Of a stretch of DNA of 64,000 bases, positions 1-13,215 are shown piece by piece. The notes under the pieces are model-generated. The model was not told the origin of the DNA. It was given only the letters and a program-made list of their open reading frames with translations, and made no database searches. Location: contig CM068825.1 of NCBI GenBank assembly GCA_028554795.2, positions 93,544,451 to 93,608,450 on the forward strand. The letters are read 5' to 3'. The DNA comes from Sinohyriopsis cumingii (Eukaryota > Mollusca > Bivalvia > Unionida > Unionidae). Both the position numbers and the translations under genes were made by a program. How positions within the stretch are numbered: position 1 is the stretch's first letter; each line of letters starts with the position of its first letter.

Positions 1-394
1 ATACAAAATGGAATTCAATTTATCTAAATGATGGTGATGATAGAGTCTTGTGAATTTCTGTTGGTCATATCATGAAAACTACAGAATTAGATTTGGGGGG
101 CTACATTAGTACAGCATCAACAAATGAACAATGTGTCTATATGGCAAATATGTAAACTGAAGAAACATTGGACAGGGCTATAAGTAAAACACAGGCCATC
201 ACTCCGTAAAATCCTGACAGAAAAAAGTGACAATAAAACTTGAGAGAGGTATTCTTTAGTTTAAGTTTCATACTTAATTTGTTTTTGGTCTATAAAACAT
301 TGCAGGCACAAAGTTCAGAGTCAAAGAAGAGATAGGAAAATTTAAGTTGACCTAAGTCTTCTTGTCAATAATTCTTTGAAGAAAATTGTATAAA

Positions 395-760
395 TTAAAT
401 TACGACTTCTTATGATGTCTGCTTGTTTCTATATAAAATTGATTCCAATCTGATATTCAGCATAGCTGCCAAAATGGCCATTTAAAAATTTTGTTGTCAC
501 TACTTCTCGTGAATCAATGGTCATATCAGCATGGGTTTTTCATTAAAAGAATTCTTATGATGTCAAGTTGATCTTAACTGGAAACAGTGCCAATCTGATG
601 TTCATTATGGCCACCATGACAGCCATCTTGAAAATCTTTATTGTTACATCTTCAAATTGGGAAGTAATATCAGCATTTGGTTTCCACCAGAAGGAATCTT
701 GTATATCAGTTATAAGCTGCATAATTTTCATCCAGCCTTCTCTGATCATGATTTAAACAA
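395..760 (-). repeat. Satellite family A (about 165-bp monomer), two to three units
   Basis: The block repeats at about 165 bp: ttcttatgatgtc and gccatcttgaaaat-type blocks recur. It is the reverse complement of the array at 8430-9150. Confidence 0.7.
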
Positions 761-1137
761 GTTTGTTTCTTGTGCAAAGATGCAACTGAAATATCCCCTT
801 TCTTGAAGTTAAGGGTAAGGTTTTTTAATTTGTGGTCATCCACATATGTTGTTGGCAAGCTGAAAAATGAATCACATATATGCACTATGTATACATATTT
901 CTATAAACATTTGGTCCTCAAACATTTTCTTCATGCAATATCTTGTAGACACTATTTATAACATGTTATTCTTGCTGTTGTAACTGTTTACAAAGCAATA
1001 GTAAAATTAAGTGGTTATTTTATTTACATGTTAGACTGGTTAAGGAATCAGTAAGCAAAAACTTGTGAAAAGTAAATTTGTTATGTGCAGTTTTTGTTAT
1101 GTACCAATTTTTAAGCATTTTATGGTTGATTCAAACC

Positions 1138-1342
1138 AGATTTTTTTTATACTAAGAAATGTTTTTCACTGTTTTTAAAACCTTGAGAAACGTTTTCCAC
1201 TTCTAAATTCATACCAGGATTTTTAACACTACGAAATGTTTTCCACCCTTAAGTTCAAAACAGGATTTTTAACACTGTAAGAAATGTTTCCCACCTTTAA
1301 ATATTTTTAACACAAAGAAATGTTTTCCACCTTTCAAGATAT
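1138..1342. repeat. Minisatellite, about 45-60 bp units, four diverged copies
   Basis: The block ggatttttaacac then aaatgttttccacc recurs at about 1140, 1215, 1264 and 1306. Unit length varies because of deletions. Confidence 0.75.
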
Positions 1343-1579
1343 CATATATAATCCCTGGTACATTAATGAATTAAGTACCCACTAAAAATCATGTTTTAGA
1401 AGTGAAAAAAAGTTGATGAATTATTACTAACAATAAATAAATTAATAGGGGTTGGGCATCAGATCAGAATCTGTTGCTGCCATTGATGATCACTCTGAAT
1501 GATAGAACAAGAATCAGGATCCTCATCATCTATATCGTCAAACAATGGGTGGTGATCTGTCAAGATAATAGAAAATAAA

Positions 1580-2290
1580 TAATGGTAGGACAAGTATTAG
1601 AGTAATAGGAATGGAAGAAATAAGTGAAAGAGTGTCAATGTTTTTTTTTTCTTTTTCATCCCTTCATATTCGGACCAATCCGGCTACTATGGCATGAAAT
1701 AGACAAATGAACCTCAACTGGCACAGTCCTGAGAATCACTCGATCTTACTTGTAGCCGACGATTACATTAACAGGTGATGCCAGGTGCTTCTGCAAATGT
1801 TGCTAGTAATTTGTTCCATGTCCCTGAAGTTAAAAAACAAAGTTTGTCCCTGCTCTCTTCTGTATGAAACTCTTGATGTGATTTGCCCTAGTTTGGCTAG
1901 ATGCTACAATCAGATATTTGTTCACAGATATGTCCTTTAGGTTGTTCGTTATCTTGAATACCCTGGTCAGCTTGGAGTTTGTTCACCTGGACTAAACCAA
2001 TTCCCGCTGGATGATTGGCATGGCATTGATGCTGCTTGTATATCTGTGTGTGATATCTCCAACAGCCTTCCTCTGAATCATCTCTATCTTCTTTATCATT
2101 GACTTGCTATCTTTCTTGTTTATCATCAACTTGTCATCATTGAAAGTACCAGAACTAGATGGAGCCTCCAAACATGAGGCTGTGGTATCCAAAGTGCAGA
2201 CACCCATGAAATTAGGTCTGTAGAAAGATGTGTTCCAGCAGTGGATTGCTAGAATTGGATCAGATGCAAACCACATTGATCAGCTGATTG
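1580..2290 (-). pseudogene. 5'-truncated, decayed second copy of the same LINE family
   Basis: On the minus strand 2276-1992 encodes KIEMIQRKAVGDITHRYTSS, similar to [20 protein letters not shown] in the C-terminal region of the LINE at 29329. The 3' untranslated part (about 1580-1800) aligns with 29150-29340, including aacctcaactggcacagtcc versus aacctcaaccggcatagccc. It is much more diverged and lacks the RT core. Confidence 0.8.
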
Positions 2291-3840
2291 CAGCTGAACA
2301 GTTGCCATCATTGTCATGGCCTTAACATGTATCCTGTTTCTATATTTCATGCAAATTCGATAACCAAACTATTTTTAAAACATCGCTTTCATTTGATAGT
2401 TTAATACTCCTTGTGAATGGTTCTGTTTTCCCTTGGTTGTGCTTGGCTTTTAGCCTCAGGTGGCTTTGAGGCATCCAAATGCCTCTACATCTTCACATCA
2501 TATAGACACAAAATAGTTTTTAACTGGAGTTACAAGCATTTTTTAAAATCAGACTACAGACAGGTCATTTACAGTATCTTTTCATCTTGCCCGTATTTGC
2601 TAATGGTCATCAGAAACAATTCCCACTATTTGTCATTTGGTTTCTATTATTTCTTTTAATATCACAAAATATACAATTTGTAAATTAAATTTACTTGATA
2701 CACCTAAAACTCCAACTGTTCAGACAGACTGGCTATTTATTTTTTGCACTAGTCTGCAGTGAAATCAGCTGGTATTGAACCAATGGGCTGGTGGCATTTT
2801 TGCATGCTGCCTACTAAAACTTAAGAGCTTTTCAGCATACGATGCCATAATGCTGACCCAGATTTTGTGACAAATGCACTTGTATTTTGCTTTCACATTG
2901 CACAATAGATTTTAAACCTTGAGACATGATGAAATTATCATTATTTATGCATTTGAAAGCTCTTAACTTTTAAATTTAGGTACACTTACGGAGACAACAA
3001 CTTTGAGATGTAATCAGCAAGATCAACGCATGTTACTCTTGCACCTTTTCAATTAGGAAGCCAGTAAACTGTTGATACCCTACTCGGATTGTTTTTATAT
3101 TGGGGTTTACTTTCTTCATCACTAAAATCGAAATAAAGGTAATTAAGACCATATATAGTCCATGTACAATATGGTGCTGTTAGACTCCATGTTAAAAATA
3201 ATCTGACTACATTTGCTTCTATCAAAACAAACTAATGCTGCACAATTGCATTTATGTTACTTTGTCATTGTATGTAGGCATTTTCCAAGGTCTGTGCATT
3301 TATAATTATGATTCTTTGCGAAGAGGTGTCTTTCGTTCAGTCCATGTTTACAAAATTTCAGTGTACAGGTGATGATATCATGATGTAAAACAAGTTCATT
3401 CAGTGCAAGCAATGAACTGCAGACTCTGATTTTCATTGCTGTAATACTACAGTTTTACTAGGTTAGGAATTTACATTTTCAGGCACAAATCTTTCAAACA
3501 CTAATTACAGTTTTAATTTAATACATAATATAAACAATATTAAACTAGTGTAGAAAAATTATAGTTTTATTATTGTGGAAACAGCATTGTGGTAATGCTA
3601 ACTTATAGGTCATGCACCAAACTTTTCAAGAAAGCATTATTTTTGAAAATACTTGAGCATTTCATAAGTTTTATAGTGAACGAAGACATACATTCTTGTT
3701 GGTATATATCAGCCAAATAAGCAATCTTAGACCCACTGAGGCCTCTTGCATTTGAAAATTCAAAACATTTAAAGTTAACTTTAAAATAGCAGCATTTAAA
3801 AAAAATACTTTAATAGGTGTTTAAATTCTTGTTGATTCAG
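2291..3840. other. No gene or recognisable element seen
   Basis: AT-rich sequence with only short open frames. I see no convincing exon, inverted repeat or tandem array. Confidence 0.5.
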
Positions 3841-6800
3841 AAATATTTTCATATACAGCGACAGTCCACTACTGCTGCCCAGCATCCTAGAGTATATTTT
3901 GCTGACAGATTCCAGTTCCATTCAGCAATGCACTACAACACTACTGCAAAAACTTTTGGAGGCTTACAGTATACATCAGCAACAAGAGCTACAGTAAGTC
4001 AATAAGATCATGAAAAATTAATAATATTAATAATAGTAAAATCTTTCTCCATGACAAGGTAAATATCAGTAGGGAGGAATGACAATCAACAGCAACATTG
4101 GTAAAAGAAATGAGGCTCTTGTCATTAGATACAAAGAATATTTTGACAGGAACAATACATTACCTGCCATTATTACATTATGATTTATTTTCTTGGTGCT
4201 AGAACCCAGTCCAAGGACATTATTACCTCCTCTTGGTAGTAACTGGAGGTCCAGAATAAAAATATAAGTATTCCAGTCTGATACCTCACAGTGCATTTCT
4301 CGTATTTGGAAAATCTCTATTTGACTGGACTCTATGCATTTCTACACAAGTCTTTGGCACTCTACACTTCATCATTCAAGTCATCTTTTGATACCATTTC
4401 TATTTTTGTGTTGTATTTGTTATCTACTCTCCTGCTATTATTTTCATGTACCTGTGCACCTTTTCATTGATTTCATTCCTGAGTACATCTTTACTGAAGT
4501 ACTGTTCTTTGTGTTTATTCCTCTAATATTACAACCCAGTTGTTGCTCTGGTTTATTTTTTTTTAAAAATTCTTTTCAGCCTTCAGTAACCTCTAAATGT
4601 GCTGGTAAATTTAGGCATAAAAAGTCAGAAAGGGACCCGCACCTCACTAGTTCAGTGTCTATAACATAAGTCCCAATTTATTGAGTGTGGCCTGACAAAG
4701 TTTTGGACTTGGCATAGAGTTACCAGGCATATAGAGCCAGGAAGAAGGGTCCTTTTTTTCAATCAGCATTTCTGCAGGACTCAATCCATTCCCAGGAGCT
4801 GTCTGCAGCTCTTCCCAGTGTAAGCAGGTTGCCATCTCTGATTCTTTGAAGAAAGGTGTCAGTTCCTGAGAGGATGTAATCATTGGCTCTTCTTGGCATA
4901 AAGAAGTTGCCAACCCCCAAAAGCAAGCCGTGCCTAAGGGAAGTGTGATTGTCATCATGTGGAAGTAGATTTTGAATCAAGTTCCTGAACAGAGACTCCC
5001 CAGTAAAGTCTACATCATCTGATCAGTCATAGCCTGGTGACCAGTCAACAGTTCCAGGTAATCTATCTGGTGACAGTCATTGAAGGTTTGGTACCAGGTA
5101 CTATGCACTGGTAACTAGGGAATTGGTCATAGAAGGTGTGCCATTGGGTATAGGGTACAAGACTTTTAGTGACTGGGTACTGGCACCATGCATCTTACAC
5201 CAACAGATGCTGACAGGCTGCGGGATCATGGGTTTCTCACATCAAAGATAGGTTCTCACGCAACTTCACAAAACCAGTGGAGGAAAGGTAAAAAAAAATA
5301 TTTGCAGTTCCTGCAATCTGTTGTTTTTGTTTGTTTTTCAACACAAAAATTAAAAATGAAGGTTTGTCAAATTAAGTTTTGGTTTTCCATTTTGCTGGTG
5401 ATCTTAATTAAAAATTACTAGGGTTTGAAAATAAGCATCGATATGATTGAGATCTGCTTCAGTTTTTTGCAGAAACTATCAAGGGGTTCTAATTTAATGG
5501 TCTCCTGGGATATTTATACTTAGGATTATATTTGCTACAAGGCTGTATTTAGCCAAGGTTGTAGCCTATGCAACCATTTTCATTATTAAAGAATTATCTT
5601 ATATTCTTGACAGAGAACAGTAACATTACTCCTTTTTGGTTCCTTGCATAATCAGTTGTAGGTGCTCATCCACTTGTCTTGGAATTTCGGTTCCATTTCT
5701 TTTTTCTTCTGAGCCTCCAGTTTCCCTTCCACATGCTGTGAAAGAGATGCCAACTATTTCCATGTCATCAATTCACATTAGAAAACGAGATTTTTCCTCT
5801 TGCTCTATTGTACCAACTGTAGCACATGATCTTATTGTAAAGAAAACAGTTATCATCCATTTTTACATTTATCAGGGTTCCCATGCTACCGGAAAATTGG
5901 GAAAAGTTGGGAGAAATGATAATTTTTTTCACGAAAAGTCCTGGAATTTCGCAAATATTGCTGAAAGTCTGGGAAAAACCAGGGAATTCAATGCCACCAC
6001 TTGATGCCCAAAACAATCAAGTAACTGAGTCATAATTAAACTGATCGTGAGTTAAATTTATCGAGTTCGAACCAGAATATTCAGAGGGTGCAGAATGCAT
6101 CATTTGGGTGCTTACAATAAACATATATGCTGAGTCAATCCAAACTCTTAGTGGATTAGATTTGTGTAGTATACTTTTATTTTCAAAATCAGCTTGATAT
6201 CCGTCACAGGAGTCTGACATTTTATTAATAAAGTACAGCGAAATCTCTGACAATATGAAATCACCTTATAGGTAATATAAATGAACACTTCATTTATTAC
6301 CAATGAATAAATGATAAAACTTCATTTATTCATTTCACTTATTGCCAACCTTATTGATAAAACGTCAGACTCCTGTGGTATCCATATCTTTCCTTACGTG
6401 GAAGCAATGAAAACCACTTTAGCATCACAAGAGGCAAACATCATGTTGACAAAGTGTAGCCACTTAGCACAGCAAGCTTCAAACGTTGTTAGATCGAGTG
6501 ACACATGCATGAAATGAATACGAAAATTACTTATTTTCTCAGAAATTGTGAGTATTAAAATTGGAGTTGATGAAATGTGACCTGGTACTTGCAATGTGCA
6601 TTTCTAGTCGCATTGAGTACACAAATCTAGCAACCCACATTTTCAAATGTTGTAGAGAATAAAATTATTAAATGAAAGTCATATAATCAAAAAACAAAAA
6701 CAAAAGAACACAAAGTTTTCCATATTTATATATAGGTCAGCATTAAGTGCTTTTTTTACTCCAATGATCATATACACTTTTTACATTAGTTTCTGGGACA

Positions 6801-9800
6801 CGATTGCTTTGTAATGATAATGAAAGGACAGACGAATGTACTAAAGATATGCAAATGTGTTTTCATTGATTATGATTCTCATTTTACTGTCTTATTTCAT
6901 ATTTCATTGGCAATACCCATAGTCAGTTAGAAATATAACTCACTACATATTGTATTCAGGTTTTTGTCCCGTGATTTTTTTTCTCTCCAAGTCAATAAGT
7001 TCAAAGTAGTGCTTTTAAGTGCAAACTACCAGTTAGTTTCCCAATGTATTTAGTTTGCCAAACAGAATGTCCCTTCAGCGAAAACTGCATTCTGCTGGAT
7101 CATTTGTGAAATAAAAACCTGTTAATTGTTTATCTCTTGCATAATGCACTGCCAAGAATGCACTTTGTGGAATATTTTTTCTAACATAGTCATATCAAGG
7201 GACTTGGTACATGCTCTTTATCCTTGCATCTAATCAAACTTTCTTTCTTCCCATCAGCCCAGACCTGACAGGTATGCGTTGGTTACCAGTAGCTTGTACA
7301 AGAAGTTGATTCAATTTGTTATAATAGGGATTATTTATCTTGGAGGAGGTATTACTCTAAGGGTACTACATTAGTTTAACTTAAGTAAATATAACGCTTC
7401 AGTGTGCAGTGCAGTGTAAGCATGAACAGTCTTGAAACGTGTTGAACTCTTACAAAATATGGATAACTGAAAACCAGGAAAATGTGTGAGATGCATGCAT
7501 CCTGGTCAGTCAGTAAATGTTATAATAGTCATGTCATCTTCTGACAGCTATTATTTAAAATTACTATCATGTACCTTATTTGTTCTTCTTCATAAAATGA
7601 TTTTTGTTTTGTTACAGGTGTCAAATTGTGACAATTCTTGAACAGTTTGTTACAACATATTTCAAACTTAATTCTGAAGGAGTTTTCCGAACCTTAGAGA
7701 AAGTTGCAATGTTGAACATCATGGTGATTGTGCCTCTCATTCCTAAGCTGAACTACAGTGTTCTGGAGGTAGAGACAAAGAGAGGAGTTGGAACAGACAG
7801 CAAACTTCGGTAATCTGACATTTTATTGTTTTCCTACCAACCCCAAATTAGAAAGCTATTAGCCTAATACAGTGTACAGTGCTGTCCCTTGTGTAGAGCT
7901 GTTGTTTTTTTAAATGAAAAGTTGAAGTGTGTATAAAAAGTTGAGGGTTTACAGATGTCCTAAACTAGCATAAGTCCATCAAGGCATATTTCACTGTATT
8001 TGATTTAAATGATATTTTGAATGAACATCCATTCCTATGGCTTATTAGTGTCAAATAACGGCTAATATTATGTCAAAATGTGGGAGAGGTATGTTTGGTT
8101 GATTAGATGTTTGTGGGAGGTTAAGCATAACAGTTACTTTTCCAGTGGTAATGGTGATTTGTATTGTATACATAAAAACTTAGCTGTTAGAAATAATGCA
8201 TTGAAACTATATCCAGGTATACCACGTGGCTAAACAAATTTAGTTGAAATCAAGACAATTTAAGCTATGATCCAGCAGCTATAGTTATTGAATATCAGTG
8301 TCCATAACTCCTGTAATATAAGTCATCTACGGAGGACATATCCCTTACTTTAAGTTTATTTACAACTTATACTGTAACTTTCTTTCCATGGTATCATATA
8401 TACGAGTCCTTTGAAGGGACTGAGGCTCATCTACCCAAAAAGATTTTCCAGAAATCCAAAATATGACGTTTTATTTTTATTAACCACTGAGAGTTGAAGC
8501 AATCTCCATTATTCTTTAACAATAACAAGGTTTTCAAATTGGCCACTGTGGTGACTATATTGGAAGACCAACTGGACATCGTCAGAAGTCTTTTTGGTGA
8601 AAAGCCCATGTCAGTATAACCATCCATTGAGGAGAAATTGTGATAACAAAATGTTCAATATGAGCATCTTGGTGGCCTTATTGGCTGCAAGATTGGCACA
8701 GTTTTGTTATGGGCCCAACTAGTCAACATAAGGAGTCTTTTGGTGAAACCCCATATCAATATGACCATCCATTTTGGAGTGGTAGCCATAACAGGATTCT
8801 CAAGATGGTCACTATGGTGGCCAAATCATATGTCAGATCAATGCCATTTTTATTTTGGACCAGCTAGACACCATAATAAGTCTGCTGATGAAAACTCCAT
8901 GTCAATATAACTTTCTGTTTAGAAGGAGTAGTAATACCAAGATTTTCAAGATGGCCACAATGGTGACCATATTGGAGGTCAGATCAGCAACATTTTCATT
9001 TACAACCAACTAGCCATCTTTTCTTTAGTGAAAACCCCATGTTGATATGAGCATCTGTTCAGAAGTAGCTAGAACAAGATTTCAGAGAAGGACACAGCAG
9101 CCATAATAGATGTCCAAATGGCACCATTTTCATAGAGGACCAACTAGTTCTTAGGATTATTGTACATGTGTACATTTTCATAGCACTCTTCCAGGTAGTT
9201 GAGGGGCAAATGGCAATAACAGCCTTTGATGGCAGACAATGATCCATCCCATAATATCTTCTGGAATTGAAATTACTGAATGCTGAATCTGTTAAGAAAC
9301 AAAAGGCACCACTATGCTGCATGTTGACAGGTGTACCAAGTTTGGTTCAAATAAACTGAATGGTTTGAGAGACACTCTGGTGTTTTGACACTAGGTTTAA
9401 AATTAAGAAACAGAAACAAGTAAAACCAACAATTAAATAAAAATGTATTTATCTTAGGTGAAAATTTAAAAGACACTTAGAGTATTGTGAATTAAATCGC
9501 AAATAATAGTACTTGTCTCAGCACTAGTATATGATGTTCCAAATGGATTCCAGTAGTCTGGAATGTCCTGATTAACAACAGTGATGCAAACCAGAATGTC
9601 TTTGAATTAGCTCACAATAATTCAAATGTGTTATTCCAAGTCAGTGAGCCGGCCAATGTGGGTACGTGAGAAAGCTTGCCAGTAGCTTCTCATGGGTCGG
9701 TGGTTCTTCCCGGGGTTTTCCAGGGTTCTTCCTCCACCATTAATACTGGCCACCATGCATAGCCTATCATGTCCTGAAAAACGGCATTAAACCCAACAAG

Positions 9801-9937
9801 TCAGTGAGCACATAGTGATTCTAATGAATATTTAAATATACTATTCCTCTAAAATCACAGCACAACTGTAAAGGATTCCCACAGACTGATCTTAAAACAG
9901 GCATTAATTATTTGTTTACCAAGTACACACACACACA

Positions 9938-10001
<64 letters not shown>

Positions 10002-11936
10002 CTTTACCTAAATATGTCATACTGATGTCATCAAATAGTAAACATGTTTGCTTCTAGAACATTCTAAGCTCACAAACAAGTTATATATAACCAACAGTCA
10101 TGGACAAAAGTTAGCTACTGGGTATGTAAATATGTTCTTTACAAATGACCTTTATCTTTTAGTACAATGTACAATCATAGACAAAAGTTAAGCACACTGT
10201 ACAGATATACATAATATTGGAAATACAAATGTTACAGACAGATGGGAATAGCAATGGCTATATTCCCCAATACCAGGTGGATAATGATGTTGTGACATGG
10301 TGGAAATCAAATGTTTTCAAAGTCTCATAAGTTACCTATCAGATGGGATTGAGATACAACAATCCTTGGTAATATGTTAACCTATCTACAGATTGGAGGA
10401 TCAATCTGATATTTCAGTGCTTCAGGTCTTTGAATTTCATTGGATGCAGTGCCACTGCATACAGTCAAAATCAGGTTGTTCAGATTTGAACAATGTTCCT
10501 CAATGAATGAGACAAGGGGAGCACATAACTGGAACTGACTCATAAATAAGCGATTTTCCACTGCCAGTCTGTGTTTGCACAAATATACCTTTCCCTCAAA
10601 TACACAGGTAATGGCTCCTGGTTGGTAGCCAGAATTTTGATGTTAAGCTTACGCAGTATCCTTTTGAAGTCAGTTACCTCCACCATTTTCAGGCAATGTA
10701 CAATGCACTGCTGTTAATGCTATTGGTTAGTTGGCATTACATGGCATTACATACTAAGGGAGGTAACTTGTGAAATCAAACTGATGTCACTACTACAAAG
10801 TGCTGAAATATCCGATCAATTTGCCAAGTTGTAGATAGGTTAACATATCAGAACATTGGCTAGTGAAGATGGAGGATGGGAAATCTGAGGGCAGTTATAT
10901 AAGATTTTGTTAAAATCCAACACTTCCCATAATATTTCTCTTGCTGAAACTTAAACTGTTGATGGATGGACAACACAGGTGTATGTATGCATGTAATATC
11001 TCTGAACTATCATGCCAACACTTGGAATTTTGTTCTTAATAATCAAGTTGGTGCTTGGAGATTATATACATTTCAAATAACTCACTAGTTTTTGTCACAA
11101 ATGTCTGAGAATTGGCATGTATGATCAATGATATTGGAACCATTGGGTTCTGTCCTAAGTGTTTTTCCATTGCCCAGAAGACTTAACCCCCAGGCCATAA
11201 GATAGAAATTATTGAGCCTCCCACCCTAACACCATGTATTTAATGGGCATGAATTGACATTTATAATGAAACAGACAATAACTTAAAGGTCCATCCCTAC
11301 CTTAGGGAATTAACCTCATGGTCATAATTTAAAAACTATTGAGATCCTAACCATATAATTATATAAAACCTGCTTAGCAAGAAAGGACCGATTTATACAT
11401 GCAACTGACATTGACCTTGGGGTTCATCCTTAGGACCCAATGGATTTAGTCCCCTTGTCCCAGGGGTAACAGCTTGGATGCTGTTGAAATCCCTGCGCAT
11501 CCCATATGGGGATGACAAGTCCAACTTTGATCAACTTGCCCAACAAGGGAAATGCATTGAAAAGCTCTCAAGGTTCTAATTAGATTAATTAGTTATCCAC
11601 ACTAAATGCTCATACACAACAGACATTCAACCTGAAGCAGACCGCACCATCAGGGACCTATCAGAGTTGCAAACAATGGGGTGGAGGTCCAGATCTGCTT
11701 GATCATTTTTGTAATAGGAAACATTTTAATGAAGCTTTAGCAAGATTGATGTCATTATTGGATGATGCATAACACATTTAGATCCCTGTTACTCTATTGC
11801 ATATAAATGAGTAGGTGGAAAGAAATCTTGCTCTTAAATCTTGGAATTATCTTTTTTCAGAAGTAAATACATCAGCCTGTTAAAGATGCTTGGACTGGAG
11901 GGAAAGGAGGAGATAGCCAAACTAGAGGTACAATAA
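3841..11936 (+). CDS. Exons of an unidentified plus-strand gene (5' part missing)
   Basis: I do not recognise the family. Exon-like blocks with matching phases are 3841-3993, 7258-7271 or 7258-7362, 7618-7809 or 7646-7809, and 11861-11936 (stop TAA at 11934). Exon A gives 51 residues with many S/T/A/R and few acidic residues, like a mitochondrial presequence. The long form of exon B adds KKLIQFVIIGIIYLGGGI, a likely membrane span. Exon C includes VFRTLEKVAMLNIMVIVPLI, and the last exon SKYISLLKMLGLEGKEEIAK. The short chain gives 145 codons and the long chain 166 codons, both in frame. No start codon is visible upstream, so the 5' end is missing or further left. The gene converges on TRAPPC6B. 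A mitochondrial or membrane role is inference only. Chance splice matches in AT-rich DNA are possible. Confidence 0.4.
4660..4960 (-). pseudogene. Possible LTR-retroelement integrase fragment
   Basis: A locally GC-richer block encodes HWEELQTAPGNGLSPAEMLI on the minus strand. The GLSPAEML part resembles the conserved SPAE/SPAQ motif near the integrase C-terminus of Ty3-like elements. Nothing else of such an element is visible, and the frame is short, so this is weak. Confidence 0.25.
6206..6376. mobile_element. 171-bp MITE related to the LINE-flanking inverted repeats
   Basis: The left end (6206-6265) matches the 60-bp repeat at 28995 with a few substitutions. The right end (6351-6376) is the inverted copy of its outer 26 bp, ending CAGACTCCTGT. 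The interior is AT-rich and non-coding. No clear target-site duplication is visible. It shows that the inverted repeat belongs to a separate short transposable element. Confidence 0.75.
7810..8429. other. No feature seen
   Basis: AT-rich non-coding sequence between exon C of the unidentified gene and the satellite A array. No exon or repeat border is visible. Confidence 0.45.
8430..9150 (+). repeat. Satellite family A array, about four units
   Basis: Diverged units of about 150-170 bp repeat the order gtcttttggtgaaa, ccatgtcaatatgacc, ttttcaagatggccac and gaccaactag. Open frames here arise from the repeat and are not genes. Confidence 0.8.
9637..9809 (+). mobile_element. tRNA-derived SINE family 1, 5'-truncated copy with 13-bp TSD
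   Basis: The SINE body 9650-9796 (agaaagcttgccagtagctt ... ggcattaaaccc) is flanked by perfect copies of CAAGTCAGTGAGC at 9637-9649 and 9797-9809. The tRNA-like head is missing, as expected for incomplete reverse transcription. Confidence 0.9.
9925..9999. repeat. (CA)n then (AT)n microsatellite
   Basis: A CA run at 9925-9938 is followed by an uninterrupted AT run from 9942 to 9999. Confidence 0.98.
10372..10848. mobile_element. Inverted-repeat element, about 477 bp
   Basis: The left end atatgttaacctatctacag and the following ggatcaatctgatatttcag are mirrored by the right end (tgaaatatccgatcaatttg ... gtagataggttaacatat). The interior is non-coding. A single related end lies at about 62840-62900, where similarity continues past the inverted-repeat end, so the true border is uncertain. 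Confidence 0.6.
11200..11480 (+). repeat. Dispersed repeat also present near 20706-20870
   Basis: catgcaactgacattgacct and the following cctaggacccaat-type sequence resemble catgcaactgatattgaccc and the text after it near 20725. It is short and diverged. The family is unknown. Confidence 0.4.
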
Positions 11937-12576
11937 ATGTCCTAATAATGGCTTGACCATAGGATCTAGTATGTCTGAGATGAAGTCCAGTGCCTCATGG
12001 GGACAGAAGAAACCTTACTGGCCTAGGAACAGAATTATAAATGATATTCATTTAAAGTGCAAGATTTGGAGATCATTGGTAGTATGGAATATTCTTGCAA
12101 TGTCGGGATTTGACACAAAACATATGCAGCATAAGAGACACATCATTCTTCTAACTCAAGATGGGGAAGTTTTGTTAGAACAACGACAACTTGAATCTCA
12201 TCATCTTGGAATGTTATGATCTAAACAGAGATCTATAAGAACTGAGACATATTATCTGACTGAAAAAGGTGAAATAACACTATAGCACAGAAATAGTAAT
12301 TCTTCAAATCCCTACAAAATTGTGGTAGTTTCCTGTTGTATATAGATTCGTCGTTATGTGAATAATGATAAAATATGCATGCAAAAACAGAATAAAATCA
12401 TAGTGCTGTCAGCTTTTGTTGATATTTTGAGGGGAAATTGAATCCTCATGATGTACAGCTTGTACAACTACTAGAATAAAATTTCTGAGATCATGTTTTC
12501 AAGTAAGTGTAGTAAACTTGTAAGCATATTCCTGTTTAGTCAGAATAGAGATATCAGGCAAGATATTATTGTAGAA

Positions 12577-12586
12577 TTTATTTATT
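12577..12586 (-). terminator. Candidate poly(A) signal of TRAPPC6B
   Basis: On the minus strand this reads as two overlapping AATAAA hexamers, about 630 nt after the TRAPPC6B stop. I noticed no canonical hexamer between the stop and this point. Confidence 0.35.
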
Positions 12587-13215
12587 ACAAGAAAATAGGA
12601 ACATGTCATATTTCAGTCATTTAATTTAAATATCAATAAAAAGAAGTTTCATTAATTTACCCACTCAGCTGCAAATTATAAATACTAATTTACATACATT
12701 CATTTGCCCATTCAACTGCAAATTATACCTATTAATTTACATACATGCATATGCACACTGTTCCAAAATATCAATACACCTTCCCTCTCAAGGTGGATAG
12801 TTAATATTGTAAGAATTCTCGTGATATACATCTGTTAAAACCATGAAATTTAACTTTGACAGAATTAAATTAATACATAATTTAACTAGTGATATTCTCT
12901 ACCAATGGAAATAAAACAAAGACTAATTAGCTGCAGATACTAAAGATATATTAAGTATTGAAAGAACAGGATACATATACTCTGTTGAAAATGCAGGCCA
13001 TTTTAAAAGGTAGCATAAGAAACTGTGGTTATGATATGTACAATAAATATGCCATAGACTTTTCCAAATGCACGTACATTATTGCTTTCAAGGAACCATA
13101 TTTTTATCAGTGTTTACTTTCTTTTTACAATATGACAAATTGTGATTTCCCATGTCCCTGTCACCGGATTTGAATGCAAATTTGAATGGTCCAGTTTTTC
13201 AGTTTATGTACTATC

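Noticed and set aside
4334..4669. 111-codon hydrophobic plus-strand frame
   Set aside because: Low-complexity T-rich sequence gives Phe/Leu/Ser-rich translation. There is no splice context or recognisable family.
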